Shown here in pieces: positions 20,676-29,100 of a stretch of DNA of 34,451 nt. The notes under the pieces are model-generated. The model made no database searches. It was not told the origin of the DNA and worked only from the letters and a program-made list of their open reading frames with translations. The stretch lies in the IMG/VR virus record IMGVR_UViG_3300025769_000040, positions 1-34,451 of that record; one strand, given 5' to 3'. Positions within the stretch are counted from its first letter, which is position 1. Each line of letters starts with the position of its first letter. This DNA comes from a virus. The position numbers were made by a program, and so were the translations under genes.

Positions 20676-20786
20676 TCAATATCCCTTCATAGACTTGAGC
20701 TTCTTGCCAGTCTTCTTGGCTTCTTTCTTAGCCGCTTGCATACCAGCCTTAGTATATTTAAACTTTTTCTTTCCCACCTTTGGCAT
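20676..20786 (-). CDS. Very small lysine-rich protein, 36 aa
   Basis: The sequence MPKVGKKKFKYTKAGMQAAK, then KEAKKTGKKLKSMKGY, is over one third lysine. The start overlaps the previous stop as TAATG, and the stop lies one base before the holin-like gene. Proteins of this kind recur in marine phage genomes next to the other basic genes here. They may be minor DNA-associated virion components. Confidence 0.8.
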   Translation of the reverse strand: MPKVGKKKFKYTKAGMQAAKKEAKKTGKKLKSMKGY

Positions 20787-21070
20787 TACCACTTCACCTT
20801 ATCTGCCCAATAAGCCGCACTCATTTTGCCTTTGGCAATGTTGCGACGATGACGGGCTTTGAATGATTTACGTTTCATCTTCATACGCTTTGACTCACCT
20901 GCTTTAGGTTTGCCTGCAGTAGAAGCACCCTGTTCCCCGAACCGAATTGTCTTAACCTTATCACCCACTTTAGCCACAACAACGTGTGACTTCTTGGGAT
21001 GATTAGGAGTACGCTTCGGCTTATTAAATCCTGATACACCTGCTCGTTTTAGTCTAGGGTCTCTAGCCAT
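20786..21070 (-). CDS. Conserved basic marine-phage protein, 94 aa
   Basis: This strongly basic protein contains GVSGFNKPKRTPNHPKKSHV, IRFGEQGASTAGKPKAGESK, KSFKARHRRNIAKGKM and a final SAAYWADKVKW. I recognise this pattern as a family widespread in marine phages and in some large viruses, with no established function. The many positive charges and small size suggest it accompanies DNA in the virion. It is coupled to both neighbours by TAATG-type overlaps. Confidence 0.85.
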   Translation of the reverse strand: MARDPRLKRAGVSGFNKPKRTPNHPKKSHVVVAKVGDKVKTIRFGEQGASTAGKPKAGESKRMKMKRKSFKARHRRNIAKGKMSAAYWADKVKW

Positions 21071-21303
21071 TATCTATACCTCGCTGTTTTCTTAGCGATA
21101 CGCTTTGGTTGTTTGACGAATTGTTTGCCTGCCTTTGTGCCTTTGCGTTTGGCTCTAGTGGTAGCCGCATACTCCGCAGAGGTTAGGGCTTTGATTGCTT
21201 TTTCAGGTAGATAACGCTCACCAGTCTCGCTAGACTTCTTGCCAGACTTGGTACGCCATTTCTGCTTAGTCCATTTCTTTAATGATCTTTGAGATGGTTT
21301 CAT
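21070..21303 (-). CDS. Conserved basic marine-phage protein (DUF5872-like), 77 aa
   Basis: This is a basic protein with MKPSQRSLKKWTKQKWRTKS and GERYLPEKAIKALTSAEYAA, then a lysine-rich end. The pattern matches a small family common in marine viral genomes (DUF5872-like). Function is unknown, and a DNA-binding or virion role is the simplest guess. It is coupled to the 57-residue gene upstream by ATGA and to the 94-residue gene downstream. Confidence 0.83.
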   Translation of the reverse strand: MKPSQRSLKKWTKQKWRTKSGKKSSETGERYLPEKAIKALTSAEYAATTRAKRKGTKAGKQFVKQPKRIAKKTARYR

Positions 21304-21473
21304 CGGTAGCCCCCACCTTTAGCTTTATACATACGAGCCAACATCTGTGCTTTACGAGCAGACCATTGACCTGCCTTGCCACCCTTAGTGCCAGACTTGA
21401 TCTGTTGGAATAGACGCTTACGCATTGTGGGCTTGGTGTAGTTACCTGCCTCGTTGACCCGTGACTTCTTCAT
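21300..21473 (-). CDS. Conserved basic marine-phage protein, 57 aa
   Basis: The ATG at 21473 overlaps the previous stop as ATGA. The sequence MKKSRVNEAGNYTKPTMRKR, then LFQQIKSGTKGGKAGQWSAR and a KGGGYR end, is a pattern I recognise from many marine phages. Function is unknown. It is one of four consecutive basic genes (20676-21473) that form a tight overlapping set. Confidence 0.82.
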   Translation of the reverse strand: MKKSRVNEAGNYTKPTMRKRLFQQIKSGTKGGKAGQWSARKAQMLARMYKAKGGGYR

Positions 21474-21670
21474 CGTAGTATCTTACCTCCGAGTATAGCG
21501 ATACCTGCTAGTACAATACCTACAAATAACGCACGACCAATCATTAATGATGTTGTGTCTACTACCTTGAGTATCTGCCCAAGCACAGGAAGGTGACGGC
21601 TGTCTATGTACTTAGATGCAGTCGATACCCACTCTTTTTCTTTTTGGCTAAAGTCTCCGTCTGCTTTCAT
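21470..21670 (-). CDS. Single-pass membrane protein, 66 aa
   Basis: A charged N-terminal part (MKADGDFSQKEKEWVSTASK) and an amphipathic middle are followed by a C-terminal transmembrane helix (LFVGIVLAGIAILGGKILR). The orientation with a C-terminal anchor would leave the charged part outside the membrane. Its position in the lysis/accessory group makes a second holin or an anchored accessory possible. It overlaps the PEP-CTERM gene stop and the 57-residue gene start. Confidence 0.72.
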   Translation of the reverse strand: MKADGDFSQKEKEWVSTASKYIDSRHLPVLGQILKVVDTTSLMIGRALFVGIVLAGIAILGGKILR

Positions 21671-22215
21671 TATCTCTTCCTAGTTAAAAGTAACATACCG
21701 CCTGCTAACCCAACCAAAAGCATAGTAGCTGGTTCGGGTACTACAGTTAGTGGAGCGTCGCTATATATTTTAAAATCAACTGTGCCTACAGACTCAGGGT
21801 CATAGCTTGTGATAACTGCCACTAACTCGTTAGAGAACTCAACGTCTGCTAGGTAAAAGAATAAGCCGTCGTCTAGCTCATAGTTGCCATCGTCATCTGA
21901 TGCTTGTAGTGTGTAGACTTCAGCGAATCCAGATGTGCCATCGAACACACGATTCTCTATGGAGTAAACGTACAGGTAGGGGTCGTCGTAAGAGTATTCA
22001 TCTGAGTAAGATACTAGGTTTGCGTCGTAGTTATCAAAAGTTACAGTAGCCTCACCCTCTGCATAGATACGAAACACATCGTAGTGAAACTTCTGCTGAT
22101 CCTCAAAAAAGTAGTTTCCTTCTGACAAGGTCGCAGTCAAATCGTATTCGTAATCCGCATAGGCTGAAGTACCTATACCCAACATCAAAGCTATACTCAA
22201 TAATAATTTTCGCAT
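21670..22215 (-). CDS. Exported PEP-CTERM protein
   Basis: This 181-residue protein has a clear signal peptide (MRKLLLSIALMLGIGTSAYA), an acidic, tyrosine- and aspartate-rich body and a C-terminal PEP-CTERM sorting tail. The tail is VPEPATMLLVGLAGG followed by a hydrophobic stretch and TRKR at the end (residues about 158-181). In bacteria such tails are recognised by exosortase, which processes the protein at the PEP motif for surface or extracellular-matrix delivery. In a phage this implies the host has that system. The role could be coating or altering the infected cell's surface, for example superinfection exclusion or adhesion. It is co-expressed with the lysis and basic genes. Confidence 0.85.
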   Translation of the reverse strand: MRKLLLSIALMLGIGTSAYADYEYDLTATLSEGNYFFEDQQKFHYDVFRIYAEGEATVTFDNYDANLVSYSDEYSYDDPYLYVYSIENRVFDGTSGFAEVYTLQASDDDGNYELDDGLFFYLADVEFSNELVAVITSYDPESVGTVDFKIYSDAPLTVVPEPATMLLVGLAGGMLLLTRKR

Positions 22216-22216
22216 C

Positions 22217-22369
22217 CTACTTCCTTTTAGTTACCCATCTAATAAACTTCCTGAACTTGTTATTCTTTGGCAGAAACATAGAGATAGTTGCTAAGATGCC
22301 AAGCGTAGCTACACCTGCACCAATCAAGTTATCCTGTATCTGCTCCATAATAATCTTTAAATAAATCAT
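22217..22369 (-). CDS. Small membrane protein, 50 aa
   Basis: The ATG at 22369 overlaps the previous stop as ATGA, and the stop lies 1 base before the PEP-CTERM start. One transmembrane helix (LIGAGVATLGILATISMFLP) is followed by a strongly basic tail (KNNKFRKFIRWVTKRK). A helix plus positive C-terminal tail is typical of small holins or anchored cytoplasmic tails. It is a candidate lysis accessory. Confidence 0.75.
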   Translation of the reverse strand: MIYLKIIMEQIQDNLIGAGVATLGILATISMFLPKNNKFRKFIRWVTKRK

Positions 22370-22890
22370 ATACTGCTCCCATCCTGTTCAGCTTGGTTAA
22401 GATTATTGGGTACTGCACCATTAATAAATGCGTCTCGTATTGCCTGCTCCGCTTCACTTATTTCTGTCTTACCTTCGCCCACCTTAATGCCCATAAACGA
22501 TGTGGTCTTGGGTATCTCTTGATTAGAGAACTTAGAACCTTCGGGTGGTGTGATTGTACCTGTGGTGTTTAGCTCCTGTATCATAGGTGCGGCTTCGGCT
22601 ACAATCTGTACTGAGTTGTCTACGATTGCGTCTGCTTGAAAGTATGTAGCAGAGCTAAGTGCGATAACGCCTGATGCACCAATGCTTTGAGCCTGTGCGA
22701 TTGCTGTGCTTAGTACAGTTTCTTTTGCGATCTCGGCTGATACTTCTATAGCACCAGAGCCTATGGATTCGGTTACTGTTTCCTTGCCAGAGTAGATATC
22801 ATTAGGCTTCTCCACCTTAATATTCTCACCGCTACTTTCGGTGGAAGTAATGTAGCCCTCAATGATAACCTTCTGACCATCCTCAATCAC
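22366..22890 (-). CDS. Hypothetical protein, 174 aa
   Basis: This protein starts MIEDGQKVIIEGYITSTESS and is followed by an alanine-rich helical middle (EIAKETVLSTAIAQAQSIGA, ATYFQADAIVDNSVQIVAEA) and an acidic end. Its position after the fibre genes suggests a fibre-associated or tail accessory protein. No family is recognised. It is coupled to both neighbours by short overlaps. Confidence 0.72.
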   Translation of the reverse strand: MIEDGQKVIIEGYITSTESSGENIKVEKPNDIYSGKETVTESIGSGAIEVSAEIAKETVLSTAIAQAQSIGASGVIALSSATYFQADAIVDNSVQIVAEAAPMIQELNTTGTITPPEGSKFSNQEIPKTTSFMGIKVGEGKTEISEAEQAIRDAFINGAVPNNLNQAEQDGSSI

Positions 22891-23287
22891 TATATGCCTC
22901 TGTTGCTAACAATGCCTTGTACTCTTCAATAGTAAGAAAGTCTTCGATAGTGTAGCCCTTATCACCCAACCACGTTTCCCAATCCTGCAAATCATCGTAG
23001 GTCATATTGGGTGAGCGATATGTAACATCCTCCATAGCGGCTAAACGAATAACAGCAGTAGTATTATCCAAAGAGTAAACCTTAGTTAATACATAAGCCC
23101 CCAAGTCTTTAACAACAAGGTCGCCCTCCTCATCGTCAAAGGTAGCCCAGTTTGCATCGATAGGCATATCCTCTTCCAAAAAAGCTACTGGCACTTCTAA
23201 GAAAGCATAAGCATCACCATTAATGTGGCGAAACTTATCGTACTTGTGTACTACAATTTCATCAACTGTATCCTCAATCTCCGACAT
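22883..23287 (-). CDS. Hypothetical protein downstream of the fibre gene, 134 aa
   Basis: This is an acidic protein with strands (YDKFRHINGDAYAFLEVPVA) and a C-terminal WETWLGDKGYTIEDFLTIEE helical part. It overlaps the LamG-type fibre gene by 14 bases. A small acidic gene directly behind a fibre gene is often a fibre chaperone or a fibre-bound cap, which is a plausible but unproven role here. Confidence 0.72.
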   Translation of the reverse strand: MSEIEDTVDEIVVHKYDKFRHINGDAYAFLEVPVAFLEEDMPIDANWATFDDEEGDLVVKDLGAYVLTKVYSLDNTTAVIRLAAMEDVTYRSPNMTYDDLQDWETWLGDKGYTIEDFLTIEEYKALLATEAYSD

Positions 23288-25118
23288 ACGTTCTAGTCCT
23301 TGTTAATTCGTCACCAGTTAAAGCTGATGAGTAGTCTAATACTTGAGTAATAAAACTATTATTTTTCCGAGCAAATGTTTCAGTTGCTGTAGAGTTATTA
23401 ATTGTAAATAATTCTTTAGTAGTTTTGTCATTAGTAACCATATCAAACCCACACTCTGAGTTGTTGTGTGTGTAACCAGATGGGTTGCTTATAGATGTGT
23501 TACCTACAGCGTAATCAGCACTTACTAATGAGCCTGCGGTATCTGCAATTCTTGCCCCCCAGAAGTTTGCAAGCGTAACATTTGTTGCTGTGGCATTTCC
23601 TATAGCTCCATTCTCGCTAGTTATTGTAGTTGTTCCAATACCCTGCGACATTGAGAAAGTAAGCACCCCATCTACTTTTATGTTATATGCTGTTCCTGCT
23701 GTGGATGTAATCTCGCCAGTTCCTGCTGTTAATGTTGCAGTACCATCGTGCGTAATAACACTACTGCTAGTAATACCTGTAGCTACTAACTTGTCATTAA
23801 CACCATCAAAGGTAGCGACCTGTGTAGTCTTAGTAGCAAGTGCAGGGATTCTTTTAGTGGTTAATGTTCCAGTACCATCATTAGTATAGGCTGTGTAATT
23901 TACAAGATCAATAAACCCATCTGTTGTTGGCACAAAGTGTCTTACTAAAGCTCCACTTGCGTTAAACACTTTAGCATAAGCAACATCACCATTAACAAAG
24001 CTATCTGCTGACCCACTAAAGTTTCTAGCACCAATATATAAATCACCAACACTTGAACCTGCTGGCGATACACTTGAGTCAATAGTTTCTACTCCGTCAA
24101 TGTAAAGTTTACCGCCTTCTATTTTGTATGTAGTAAGTTTATCAAAGATAGTAGAGTCTACTGTCGCAGTAAGGTTAGCAGATTTGTAACCAAGTCGTAC
24201 TGATGTAGAATTATTTCTACCAGTAAAAAATCTTACACCAACAAATGAACCCATATAGTCGCCATCAGAACCCAATCTGGCTTTAAACTCAAAAGTAAAG
24301 TTATCATTTGGTGAAAGACCGCTTTCTATATAGTCATCTGTACCATCAAATGTTACACTAGGTATGTGACCATATTCGTGATTCCAAGATGCTATGCTGT
24401 TTTGCGTTGACCAAGATGTACCTGTGATCGTGCCGTGGTTACCTTTGCCACTTACATCGTATGCCTTAGTGCCGCTACCTTCGGCTAGTGGGTAGTGACA
24501 TAGTAAATCAGTAGAGCTGTTGCCTACTTTAATATCTGTGACCAAACCATTAAAGTGACGACCACTTGTAACGCCTAAAAATACTAACTCATCATTTCCA
24601 AAAGCTGTTGATGCCGCTGATACTGTTTCAGTAAATCTTTGAGTACCATCTAACTCGTAAGCAGAATAAATTAAATTAGAGCCACTTCTTTCACATACAA
24701 CTTTGCTCCACTCGTTTAGTGGTATAGCATTTGACGCAGAAGTTTGATAGCTAGTACCAGATATTCTTGAGGCAAGCCTGCCAGTAGTGCCGTTAAATCT
24801 TAAATATTGATTAGTAGCATTAATAGAAACAAGCTCTTGAAAAAATACAAAGCTCTGTGGATATACAGTCATTTCTATATACCAGTCACCTGTGGGCGAG
24901 GATGTTAATTGAGCATCAATATTATCCGCATCATCGTTATCTGAATCAATGCAGTTTACGCCAGTAAGGTTGGCATCTGTACCCTTAGAGTTGGGTAAGG
25001 TTTTGCCATCCTCCGTAGCCCCTCTGATCCAAGACGTAAGGTTGGTAATAGTGGGCAACAACCCACCAGTACCAGAGCCAAACGCCCCGAACCCTGCTCC
25101 AAACGAGCCGAAGTTCAT
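23274..25118 (-). CDS. Tail fibre/adhesin with LamG-like (concanavalin-type) domains
   Basis: I start at ATG 25118 (TAATG overlap, GGAGAAG upstream) rather than at an upstream TTG, giving 614 residues. After a glycine-rich N-terminus there are two jelly-roll domains. The first spans about residues 60-220 (WYIEMTVYPQSFVFFQELV to CHYPLAEGSGTKAYDVSGKG). The second follows (SVTFDGTDDYIESGLSPNDN to FVNGDVAYAKVF). The C-terminal 200 residues are threonine- and serine-rich strands. LamG-like folds bind glycans, so this is likely the receptor-binding part of the fibre, attached through the adjacent adaptor and T7-type fibre base. Confidence 0.85.
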   Translation of the reverse strand: MNFGSFGAGFGAFGSGTGGLLPTITNLTSWIRGATEDGKTLPNSKGTDANLTGVNCIDSDNDDADNIDAQLTSSPTGDWYIEMTVYPQSFVFFQELVSINATNQYLRFNGTTGRLASRISGTSYQTSASNAIPLNEWSKVVCERSGSNLIYSAYELDGTQRFTETVSAASTAFGNDELVFLGVTSGRHFNGLVTDIKVGNSSTDLLCHYPLAEGSGTKAYDVSGKGNHGTITGTSWSTQNSIASWNHEYGHIPSVTFDGTDDYIESGLSPNDNFTFEFKARLGSDGDYMGSFVGVRFFTGRNNSTSVRLGYKSANLTATVDSTIFDKLTTYKIEGGKLYIDGVETIDSSVSPAGSSVGDLYIGARNFSGSADSFVNGDVAYAKVFNASGALVRHFVPTTDGFIDLVNYTAYTNDGTGTLTTKRIPALATKTTQVATFDGVNDKLVATGITSSSVITHDGTATLTAGTGEITSTAGTAYNIKVDGVLTFSMSQGIGTTTITSENGAIGNATATNVTLANFWGARIADTAGSLVSADYAVGNTSISNPSGYTHNNSECGFDMVTNDKTTKELFTINNSTATETFARKNNSFITQVLDYSSALTGDELTRTRTYVGD

Positions 25119-25423
25119 TACACTTCTCCGAGAGGACAAACATTTACAGTAGCACTTGAAGCAATTTGTTCGCCAGCACGAATAATTGTAGTGTATGAGC
25201 TACCGAATGTTATTAGCTTTCCTGTGTTTGTAGATGGACTCTGTGAACCTGCACCAATTACAATCCAAGCATCTGATGATACAGGCGTAATAACAACGTG
25301 TTTCTCTGCGAAAGCCGCAGTTGATGTTGTTACGTTAGCCGCACTTGCTGTATCAATGTGTGCGAACTGTAGTTTATTTTGATATGCGTCTTCTGCTACC
25401 TTTACATTTCTGAATGAGGACAT
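25118..25423 (-). CDS. Small virion/fibre-associated protein, 101 aa
   Basis: This protein begins MSSFRNVKVAEDAYQNKLQF and is rich in alanine, threonine and serine, with beta-type sequence (WIVIGAGSQSPSTNTGKLIT). It lies between the fibre base gene and the LamG fibre gene and is coupled to the latter. Short beta-rich proteins in this slot are probably fibre adaptors or decoration proteins. No domain is recognised. Confidence 0.7.
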   Translation of the reverse strand: MSSFRNVKVAEDAYQNKLQFAHIDTASAANVTTSTAAFAEKHVVITPVSSDAWIVIGAGSQSPSTNTGKLITFGSSYTTIIRAGEQIASSATVNVCPLGEV

Positions 25424-25441
25424 AACCTTACCTTACCTTTC

Positions 25442-26098
25442 TTAGTGACCAAATGCCACCCAATGAATTTTTTGTAAACTATTTGCACCTTCAACATTTA
25501 CTTTTAACTGAGTAGATGTCGGTGCTGTTTCTATTTGTACTACCAAGTCTGTGTCGTCACCGCTTACCTGTGGCGTAGCCTGTGCAGATATAGTTGCAGT
25601 TGGGAACGCTGTGCCGTAAGTGATGGTGTATGTTTGATCTGATGTTGCAGTCAACGCACCAAACTTCATAATCAATCCGTTTGGAAACTCTACGCTTTCA
25701 CCGCCTGAGTATGCGTCAAAGTTCTGCTGTTGGTTTTGTGCTACTACACGATCAAGTGCTTTGTTAAGTGCAGTCGGGTCAATCGTCGAACCCTCCTGTA
25801 GGTCATACTGCTGTGTGTAGGGTACTGTACGCTCTACAATGTAGGTAGAACCAGTAGTTGCATTACCACCCAAAGTAATTGTAGCACCATTAGATGTATC
25901 TGAGTTTGTCGCTGTAACGCTAAACTGTGTAGCACTAGAAGGACTAGCGTTGTATGATAACGTAGTGTATGTTCCATCTGAATCGATACGAACCACACTA
26001 ATATCTGTTGTGTCGAAATACGGAATAGTAAAGTCAAACTTTGTCTGACCACTTACCGCTGTGAATGATTGTTTATTTGTTGTTGTACTTAACGCCAT
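25442..26098 (-). CDS. Tail fibre base protein with T7 gp17 N-terminal domain
   Basis: This 218-residue protein has the T7 fibre N-terminal fold pattern in residues 1-130: KQSFTAVSGQTKFDFTIPYF, then YNASPSSATQFSVTATN, GSTYIVERTVPYTQQYDLQE and DPTALNKALDRVVAQNQQQ. This domain attaches fibres at the connector/nozzle interface. The remaining part is short and beta-rich, without the long shaft of T7 gp17. Receptor binding is therefore probably passed on to the separate LamG protein downstream. It is the first gene of the fibre operon, behind a TTGACA promoter. Confidence 0.9.
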   Translation of the reverse strand: MALSTTTNKQSFTAVSGQTKFDFTIPYFDTTDISVVRIDSDGTYTTLSYNASPSSATQFSVTATNSDTSNGATITLGGNATTGSTYIVERTVPYTQQYDLQEGSTIDPTALNKALDRVVAQNQQQNFDAYSGGESVEFPNGLIMKFGALTATSDQTYTITYGTAFPTATISAQATPQVSGDDTDLVVQIETAPTSTQLKVNVEGANSLQKIHWVAFGH

Positions 26099-26115
26099 AC
26101 CAAACCTCGCTTCTT

Positions 26116-26145
26116 GTTATATTAAAGTCTTTATGTAAATGTCAA
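26116..26145 (-). promoter_or_regulatory. Sigma-70-type promoter of the fibre operon
   Basis: On the minus strand a perfect TTGACA (26145-26140) and TATAAC (26121-26116) are separated by 18 bases. It sits in the 60-base gap between the giant ejection protein and the fibre base gene. The spacer (TTTACATAAAGACTT) resembles that at the small terminase promoter, suggesting a shared late-promoter design. Confidence 0.7.
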
Positions 26146-26158
26146 GATCATTTTTAAA

Positions 26159-29100
26159 TTAAAATGCTCTGCCTTGTACTTCCCTGTCTCTGGATTGTGA
26201 GCCAATACCAAAGAACTCAGGCATCGTTCTTATTACAGACTCGTTAAACTCCATTCCTTCTTTCATATCCTGCTGTACTGTTTCTACAATAATTGGTAAA
26301 AATGCTTTATATACAGACTCGAACCAAGTTCTTTCATCACCAACTAAGTTTTCTCCAGTTATAAATTCTAGTGGTAAACTTACGGCAGATGATACTTTAT
26401 ACGATGCGTAATTTTTAAGAACTTTAGTTAAGTCTTGGTTTCTTTCTAAATCACCTATTCCTCTTGAAGCTAATGCAACTTCTGCGGCTAAAAATATTAA
26501 ACGAAGCTCACTAGCTCTACCGCCTGTAATATCAATAACATAGTTATCTAACCTTAATTTCATAAAATCTGGGTCTTCTGGGTCTAATTCTATTTCAAAA
26601 CCCATTAACGTAAATGCACCGACTAATCCAATAAAGGATGTGTAAGCTCTTGCCCACTCACCAGCAATACTTTTAGCTAACTCTGGGCTAAATGTTCTGT
26701 TACCAGCCGCATCTGTTGTCCACATACGTCTAGCAGAAATCATAGTTTGCCATTTAGAAGTTACCCATCTAGGAGCCATAAACCACTTACTTATAGTTTG
26801 TGCGCTATTTTCCAGTTTACCTAAGTCGCCCCTACCTGTATATTCATTAACAAATTTAGCGTAGGTCTGTAAAACCTCTGGTGTGGCTGTAGGATTCTTT
26901 TTAACAAAATCGTCAAACATAGACATACGCAACAGATTTAATCCAGTAATCATATGTCTATTTGATGCACGAACCCAAGGGATTCTTTCAGCCAATCTTG
27001 AGCTAAAGCCTTCCATTTGTCTTGAAAACTCTACGTCTAAGTCAAGTAAACCCAACCCAGCAGATACTGCTTTTTTATAGTTAGCACTACGTTTTAGTTT
27101 AGAGTCTATAGTTAAAAACTTAGCGTCAGATAAAAAGCTAGGGAATGTTTGACCAAACACTTTTACTGCACTTACGGGGTTAGATAATAAACGCAACATA
27201 CCCTGCCTACCAAAGTACCCCATATCAAACGATAGCTTTAATGCACGGAAAAAGTCCATTGATTTACCAAAGAAATCATAATGCCAACCACGCATCTTAA
27301 ATATTTCTCTACGCAACTTAGCTTTTGCTTGATACAACTCGTTGCGTTCTTGTTCTAACTCTGGGTCTACATCTACAGTTTTTGTTTTAAAGATAGCCAT
27401 TTCATCTATCTTACCTTCTTTTAATAATTTAAGGTCTTGTTCTACAGATGCTTTGTCGTCATACAAACGTAGGCGTTTACGCATCAACTTAATTTCTTGT
27501 TTAAGTTTTGCTTCTTCTTCTGTGTCGATAGGTTTAGCTTTTTTAACATCACGATATTCTTTGTCGTACTGGTCACGCAGTCTATCTAGTTGTTTTTTAA
27601 GTCTAGTAACTTTGTTTTCTTTTCTGTCATAAGCCGCTTGTTTTTTCTCAACAATCTTAACACCCTTTTCGATTGTTTTATTTTCTGTTTCCGTAAGCTC
27701 ACGACCAGTAGCATTCCGTGCATTATTTTTAACAGAGTCTACATCAAACTTTTCTTGAGTTGACAGCATACCTAAAGCGGCTAAACCACGACCAAGCTCT
27801 GTTCTTGCACGTTCAATGTTAGTTTGTGCAATATTTATTTTTTCATCATACCCATTTATTTCTTGTGTAATTATTACAGCTTCTTCTAGGTTGCCAGTAT
27901 CTAGTATCTCGTTACGTTTTATCTGTGCTTGTTTTTTAGATTCATCTAATGACGTTAAATATATAAGCAATGTGGCAACTTCATTGTCTGATAGTGGTCT
28001 TGGCTTTTTACCTATTTCTACAATTAATGCGTCTGCTTTTTTAATAATCTCTGTTTCACCCAGCTGAGATACATCATTAATTACCTCTAGTTGCGATTTT
28101 GTTTCTGGCGGTGAAAACCTTGCTAACTCCTGTGCTTCACGAATTTTATTTACGCTTGCACGATTAATTCCTGTAATTGTTCCACTTTCTACTGCATCAG
28201 CTTTTCGTTGCTCTGGAGTCTTAGCCATTTCTTCTTTAATGCGTTGTGTTGTACTACGCACAATTTCAGGGTCTATTTCTTGGAATCTAGCTTCTAAATC
28301 AAACTCACCAAACTCATCACCCAAAATAGTTTTAACTGCTCTCATAGCAACTTTTCTTTTTTGTGGGTCGTCGGGTAGTATTTTAAATTGTTTGTCGTTA
28401 GGGTCTGCAAATACAGCGTCTTTAACAAATAACAAGCCACCTATCTGAACCATCTCACTACCAGACACTACAGGCTTCATATCTGCTCTGTCGTAAAAGT
28501 AAGAGAACATAACTGGGTTATATCCAACCTGTGTCCAGTTAGGGTCGTTAAGTAGATTTGAGGCTAAGACATAATCATCTTCTGGAGTTGATTCAACAAG
28601 CTCACCCTGTACTGTAGCTACAGTAGACTTTCTTTCACCCACGCCAATTTTTGCGGCTTCGTATGGCGGTGCTATCATCTTAACATTTTTAAGTCTAACA
28701 GTAGCACGATAGTTAATAGGTGTACTAGCTCCACCAGCACGTTCCCCACGTTGTTCGTGAATTGTAACAACAAATACCCCGTGATCTGTATAGGCTGGGA
28801 TGTCAAGTCTTGACTCAACAATGTCGCCTTCTTGCTTGGGGTTTTTAAATTTATCGCCAACAAATTCTTTTTGCTTACCTTTAAGGGATTGCTCAATAGC
28901 TTTATCGGTAGGTAATAGTGGTAGGTTTACAAATGGAAATGATGGTCTACGCATTCTTACAAGTCTGCGGAAATACTCTGAGTCTATAGTACCAGTAAGT
29001 AAATCTTTTATTTCTCTTTTGAATACACGTTCTAGTATATTCTTTGGAGGTTTAGTAAACTTATCTTTGTCTGATCTTACTACTTGAAATCTTCGTGAAA

